Origin: Clostridia bacterium
Lineage (GTDB): Bacteria > Bacillota > Clostridia > Christensenellales > Pumilibacteraceae
DNA length: 51,952 nt
Reading direction: 5' to 3'
NCBI GenBank assembly: GCA_017623435.1
Contig: JAGAPD010000011.1
Coordinates: 1 to 51,952, forward strand
The notes below the pieces were generated by a model. That model was not told where the DNA came from. It did no database searches and was given only the letters and a program-made list of their open reading frames with translations. Positions 48,887 to 51,952 of this stretch are shown here, piece by piece (positions within the stretch are counted from its first letter, which is position 1; every line of letters starts with the position of its first letter). The position numbers and the translations under genes are program-made.

Positions 48887-49267
48887 TTATTTGTTTTCAG
48901 CAACGTATCTGGTAAGATAGTCGTTTACTGCCGCCTTAATAGCCTCTTCAGCCAAAACGGAGCAATGAAGCTTTTGCGCAGGAAGTCCGCCAAGCTCGTC
49001 AACGACTTGCGCATTGGTAATTTTAAGCGCCTCTTCTACCGTCTTACCCTTAATCAAAGAAGTTGCCACGGACGAAGTCGCAATCGCTGCGGCGCAACCG
49101 AAAGTCTGGAAGCTTACGTCTTCAATGATATTATTTTCAATCTTCATATAAATTTTCATAATATCCCCGCACGACGCGTTGCCTACCGTACCTACGGCGT
49201 TAGCGTCTGCCATTTCGCCTACGTTTTGGGGATTTTGGAATTCCTTCATTACTCTTTCGTTATACAT
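48887..49267 (-). CDS. nifU: iron-sulfur scaffold protein NifU/IscU
   Basis: NifU/IscU receives sulfur from the desulfurase and assembles Fe-S clusters. The 126-residue protein has the three ligand cysteines Cys33 (GNASCGD), Cys58 (TFGCAAAIA) and Cys102 (KLHCSVLA) with Asp35, and starts MYNERVMKEFQNPQNVGE as in the short clostridial type without a C-terminal thioredoxin-like domain. It overlaps nifS by 8 bp. Confidence 0.96.
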   Translation of the reverse strand: MYNERVMKEFQNPQNVGEMADANAVGTVGNASCGDIMKIYMKIENNIIEDVSFQTFGCAAAIATSSVATSLIKGKTVEEALKITNAQVVDELGGLPAQKLHCSVLAEEAIKAAVNDYLTRYVAENK

Positions 49268-50447
49268 TTTTAGTTTCTCCTTTTATTTCGCAAAACAAGG
49301 GCGACATTGCGCGAAGCTTGCAAACGATTTCTTTAAGTTTGTCTACTACGTAATCCACTTCTTCTTCCGTATTGTCTCTGCCGAAAGAAAATCTTATCGA
49401 GCCGTGCGCTTTTTCAATGGGCAAGCCCGTTGCAAGCAACACGTGCGAAGGCTCAAGCGAGCCGGACGAGCAAGCCGAGCCGGACGAGCAAGCAATTCCT
49501 GCAAGGTCAAGCGACATCAATATGGATTCGCCCTCGATAAACTCAAACGCAAAGTTGGCGTTTTGCGGAAGTCTTTTTTCTTTATCGCCGTTATAGATGG
49601 CGTAAGGGATTTCGTTTATAACGCGCTCGACGAACTTATCACGAAGTTTTTTGATATAAACGTAATTTTCGTCGAGGTTATTTACTGCTTTTTCAAGCGC
49701 CGCAGCCATACCGACTACGCCGGGGACGTTGGTCGTGCCACCGCGCATAGTACGCTCTTGATGACCGCCCGTCATAAGCTTGGTGGGCTTTACTCCGCCG
49801 TGGATATAAAGCACGCCCACGCCTTTCGGTCCGTAGAACTTGTGCGCCGAGAAGGACATAAGGTCAACGCCTAAATCGGTTACGCTAACGGGAATAGATC
49901 CTACCGCCTGCACTGCGTCGGTGTGGAAGTAAATTCCCTTTTCGTGAGCAATCTCAGCAAGTTCTTTTATAGGCTGAATCGTTCCGATTTCGTTGTTAGC
50001 GAGCATTATCGAAACGAGCACCGTTTTGTCCGTGATTGCCGCGCGAAGATCTTCGGGGCGAACGAGGCCGTTTCCGTCCACGGGAAGATAGGTAATTTCA
50101 AATCCGTACTCTTTCGCAATCTGAGCGCAAGACGACATAATCGCCGCGTGTTCAATGCTACTCGTGATAACGTGATTACCCTTTTCGCGCATTTTGAGCG
50201 CCATACCTTTAATCGCCCAGTTATCCGCCTCCGTTCCGCCCGAGGTAAAATAAATCTCGTTGGGCTTTGCGCCGATAAGCGAGGCTATCTTTCTTCTCGA
50301 TTCGTCAACGGCGTACGCGCCCTCCTGACCAAAGCCGTGCATACTGTTCGCGTTTCCGAACTTGCCCGTAAAGTATGGCAACATTTTTTGTAAAACTTCT
50401 TCGTCAACCGGTGTGGTCGCCGAGTGGTCTAAATAAATTCTTTTCAT
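49260..50447 (-). CDS. nifS: cysteine desulfurase NifS/IscS
   Basis: PLP enzyme releasing sulfur from cysteine for Fe-S assembly. The 395-residue protein (from ATG 50447, MKRIYLDHSATTPVDE) has the PLP lysine Lys203 in SFSAHKFYGPKGVG, the cofactor His in SSIEHAA and the catalytic Cys326 in SSGSACSSGS. The frame is open three codons further to a GTG, but AGGTG precedes the ATG by 8 bases. It overlaps the end of the Rrf2 gene. Confidence 0.97.
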   Translation of the reverse strand: MKRIYLDHSATTPVDEEVLQKMLPYFTGKFGNANSMHGFGQEGAYAVDESRRKIASLIGAKPNEIYFTSGGTEADNWAIKGMALKMREKGNHVITSSIEHAAIMSSCAQIAKEYGFEITYLPVDGNGLVRPEDLRAAITDKTVLVSIMLANNEIGTIQPIKELAEIAHEKGIYFHTDAVQAVGSIPVSVTDLGVDLMSFSAHKFYGPKGVGVLYIHGGVKPTKLMTGGHQERTMRGGTTNVPGVVGMAAALEKAVNNLDENYVYIKKLRDKFVERVINEIPYAIYNGDKEKRLPQNANFAFEFIEGESILMSLDLAGIACSSGSACSSGSLEPSHVLLATGLPIEKAHGSIRFSFGRDNTEEEVDYVVDKLKEIVCKLRAMSPLFCEIKGETKNV

Positions 50448-50448
50448 A

Positions 50449-50847
50449 TCATACACACCTGTAATCGTTAATCATATCTTCCAGCGTCGTTGAACTAAGT
50501 AGTCCGTCAATGCCGTCGTATAAGCGCTTGAAAATGATTTTGTTAGGACAGTAATTATCCTGACATTTTCCGCTGACGCAATCGGTGATTTCAAACGAGT
50601 CGTCAAGCGCTACCAAAATTTCCTTTATCGTGATTTCACTACTTGGGCGAGAAAGATAATATCCGCCTCCTGCTCCCCTCACGCTTTCAACGATTCCTGC
50701 CTTTCGTAGCATCCCTAATAATTGCTCTGCGTACTTCTCGCTCAAATCCGTTTGCTTTATCAGCGTGGGCAATGATATTTTGTCTGTTGCTATCCCGATA
50801 TTGAAAATTAGCCTAAGTCCGTATCGGGCGCGAGTGGATAGTTTCAA
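50449..50847 (-). CDS. Rrf2 family regulator, IscR-type
   Basis: The 132-residue protein has the Rrf2 winged helix (MKLSTRARYGLRLIFNIG, LSEKYAEQLLGMLRKAGIVESVRGAGGGYYLSRP) and three cysteines Cys90, Cys95 and Cys100 (DCVSGKCQDNYCP). This C-x4-C-x4-C is slightly tighter than in E. coli IscR and is suited to a sensing Fe-S cluster. Start codon TTG (50845-50847) behind TAGGGAT. As first gene of rrf2-nifS-nifU under a palindromic operator, it is probably an autoregulated Fe-S homeostasis repressor. Confidence 0.94.
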   Translation of the reverse strand: MKLSTRARYGLRLIFNIGIATDKISLPTLIKQTDLSEKYAEQLLGMLRKAGIVESVRGAGGGYYLSRPSSEITIKEILVALDDSFEITDCVSGKCQDNYCPNKIIFKRLYDGIDGLLSSTTLEDMINDYRCV

Positions 50848-50878
50848 TTTAATCCCTACCTTTTTACTATGAAATCAC

Positions 50879-50897
50879 GAATAGTATAATACTATTC
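50879..50897. promoter_or_regulatory. perfect palindromic operator over the rrf2-nifS-nifU promoter
   Basis: GAATAGTAT-n-ATACTATTC, a perfect 9+1+9 inverted repeat that contains the whole -10 box and part of the spacer. Bound protein would block RNA polymerase. The encoded Rrf2 protein is the natural candidate. Confidence 0.7.
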
Positions 50898-50911
50898 CTC
50901 CGTCTTGTCAA
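50883..50911 (-). promoter_or_regulatory. sigma-A promoter of rrf2-nifS-nifU
   Basis: Perfect TTGACA (50906-50911), 17 bp, TATACT (50883-50888). The leader to the TTG start is about 30 nt. Confidence 0.85.
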
Positions 50912-50982
50912 GTACTTTACGCCTAAAAATCTAATATTTTTAATATGGAAAATAGTAGTAAGATTTTTTATCTTATAAAAAG

Positions 50983-51024
50983 AAAAATACACTCCCAAAA
51001 TTATTGAAAATTTGGAAGTGTATT
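50983..51024 (-). terminator. rho-independent terminator after recG
   Basis: A 14-bp stem (50986-50999 with 51011-51024) with one G-U pair in the minus-strand RNA has an 11-nt loop and ends in a U-rich run. It lies 35 bp after the recG stop. Confidence 0.85.
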
Positions 51025-51058
51025 CGGGATTTTATTACCGTCTTAAAATGGAAATATC

Positions 51059-51952
51059 TTAATTCAGCGTTATTCCGTTAAAGTACTCGTACTTGCTCGT
51101 GGTGATAGATTTTTCTATCCTTTGGGTAGCAGAATTATCCTGCAAAATGCTCTCTTTAATGCTTTTAGCAAGATTTATCATATCCGTGTCGGAGGGGAAT
51201 TGTCCAGCCCCGTGCTGACTGTAACCGAGGAAATCACCTGCACCGCGCATCTTAAAATCCTCTTCCGCGAGCGCGAAACCGTCGCTACACGAGATAAAGC
51301 TTTCCAGTCTTTTTCGCGTTTCTTCGTTCTCGCTGTTGCTCAGAACGAAACAATGCGACGTCTTTTCTCCCCTTCCAACGCGTCCGCGAAGCTGGTGGAG
51401 CTGTGACAGTCCAAATCTGTCGCTATCGTAAATAATCATTGTGGTAGCGTTAGGCACGTCTATGCCTACTTCAACTACGGTGGTTGCTACGAGCACCTTA
51501 ACTTCTCCCTTTGAAAACGCCGTCATAGTTGCGTTTTTAACGCTCTCTTTTTGCTTTCCGTGGAGAATCTGGAGCATATCGCCAAAGCGTTTTTTATGCG
51601 CATCAAACACACTTTCCGCGCTGTTTATTTCGTCCTCGTCGTCGCTGATTCTGGGCACTACGACGTAAGCTTGCTCGCCCTTTTGAGCGCGCTCGTACAC
51701 GTAATCCCACATTCCCGTTTCCTTTTCTTTGGGTACGAAACGGGTAATAATCTGCGCTTTTTTGAGGGGTAATTCGTCGATAACGATACGGTCAAGCTCG
51801 CCGTAAAGCGACAGCGCAAGCGTCCTTGGAATAGGCGTTGCGGACATTACGATACTGTCTACTCCCCTCGTTTTATTTTCTAAATTAGCGCGTTGAGCCA
51901 CACCGAAACGGTGTTGCTCGTCCGTGATTACGAGCGACAAATCGGCAAATTC
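51059..51952 (-). CDS. recG: ATP-dependent DNA helicase RecG, C-terminal part (cut by window edge)
   Basis: RecG remodels stalled forks and branched DNA. The 298 residues present begin inside helicase domain 1 and continue to the true C terminus: LVITDEQHRFGVAQRANL (motif II, DEQH), MSATPIPRTLALSLYGELD (motif III region), VATTVVEVGIDVPNATTMIIYD, the GLSQLHQLRGRVGRG motif VI and the terminal KMRGAGDFLGYSQHG. The wedge domain and Walker A lie outside the window. Full-length RecG is about 680 residues. Confidence 0.96.
   Translation of the reverse strand, partial: EFADLSLVITDEQHRFGVAQRANLENKTRGVDSIVMSATPIPRTLALSLYGELDRIVIDELPLKKAQIITRFVPKEKETGMWDYVYERAQKGEQAYVVVPRISDDEDEINSAESVFDAHKKRFGDMLQILHGKQKESVKNATMTAFSKGEVKVLVATTVVEVGIDVPNATTMIIYDSDRFGLSQLHQLRGRVGRGEKTSHCFVLSNSENEETRKRLESFISCSDGFALAEEDFKMRGAGDFLGYSQHGAGQFPSDTDMINLAKSIKESILQDNSATQRIEKSITTSKYEYFNGITLN

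Overview
The window is a stretch of chromosome from a low-to-moderate GC, spore-forming Firmicute, most likely an uncultured gut-type Clostridia member. The evidence is a complete spoIIIA operon (A to H), spoIVB, the Clostridia-type orders rimP-nusA-ylxR-ylxQ-infB-rbfA-nrnA-truB-ribF and rpsB-tsf-pyrH-frr-uppS-cdsA-dxr-rseP-ispG, sigma-A-like promoters (TTGaca, 17 bp, TATaaT, often with a TGn extension) and strong AGGAGG ribosome binding sites. Every gene I accept lies on the minus strand, so transcription runs from high to low coordinates. All long plus-strand frames are antisense shadows.

Layout from high to low coordinates: the C-terminal part of recG (51952-51059); an Fe-S module of Rrf2/IscR-type regulator, nifS and nifU, with a perfect operator palindrome on its promoter (50911-48887); a small membrane protein, ruvX (apparently leaderless) and a DUF1292 gene (48809-47758). 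Next is an accessory island (47663-42832): a structured leader RNA ending in a terminator, an SPFH/zinc-ribbon protein, a four-helix membrane protein and a zinc-ribbon/TPR/TIR/DUF6273 protein. It is followed by a MATE exporter.

The housekeeping core comes next: rpsB-tsf-pyrH (41293-38582); frr-uppS-cdsA-dxr-rseP-ispG plus a truncated PolC-like exonuclease at the usual polC position (38493-31218); a eukaryotic-type glycogen branching enzyme (31155-29140); rimP to ribF and an endonuclease IV (29098-20181); pepP-efp (20184-18523); a lone lipoprotein with a consensus promoter (18452-17897); spoIIIAA-AH (17776-13140); an Asp23 gene, nusB, folD, xseA, xseB, ispA, dxs (13035-7294); nadK-argR-recN (7266-4200); a secreted transglutaminase-like protein; spoIVB; and two AT-rich orphan genes at the left end, where spo0A often follows spoIVB.

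Functionally the window joins isoprenoid synthesis (dxs, dxr, ispG, ispA, uppS), translation (rpsB, tsf, frr, efp, infB, rimP, rbfA, truB), transcription factors (nusA, nusB), DNA repair (recN, recG, xseAB, nfo, ruvX), Fe-S assembly and sporulation. The part most likely to hold something undescribed is the SPFH / membrane protein / TIR operon together with its leader RNA. The terminator U-tract of that RNA ends directly at the ribosome binding site of the first gene, so expression of a probable NAD-cleaving TIR system appears to need readthrough.
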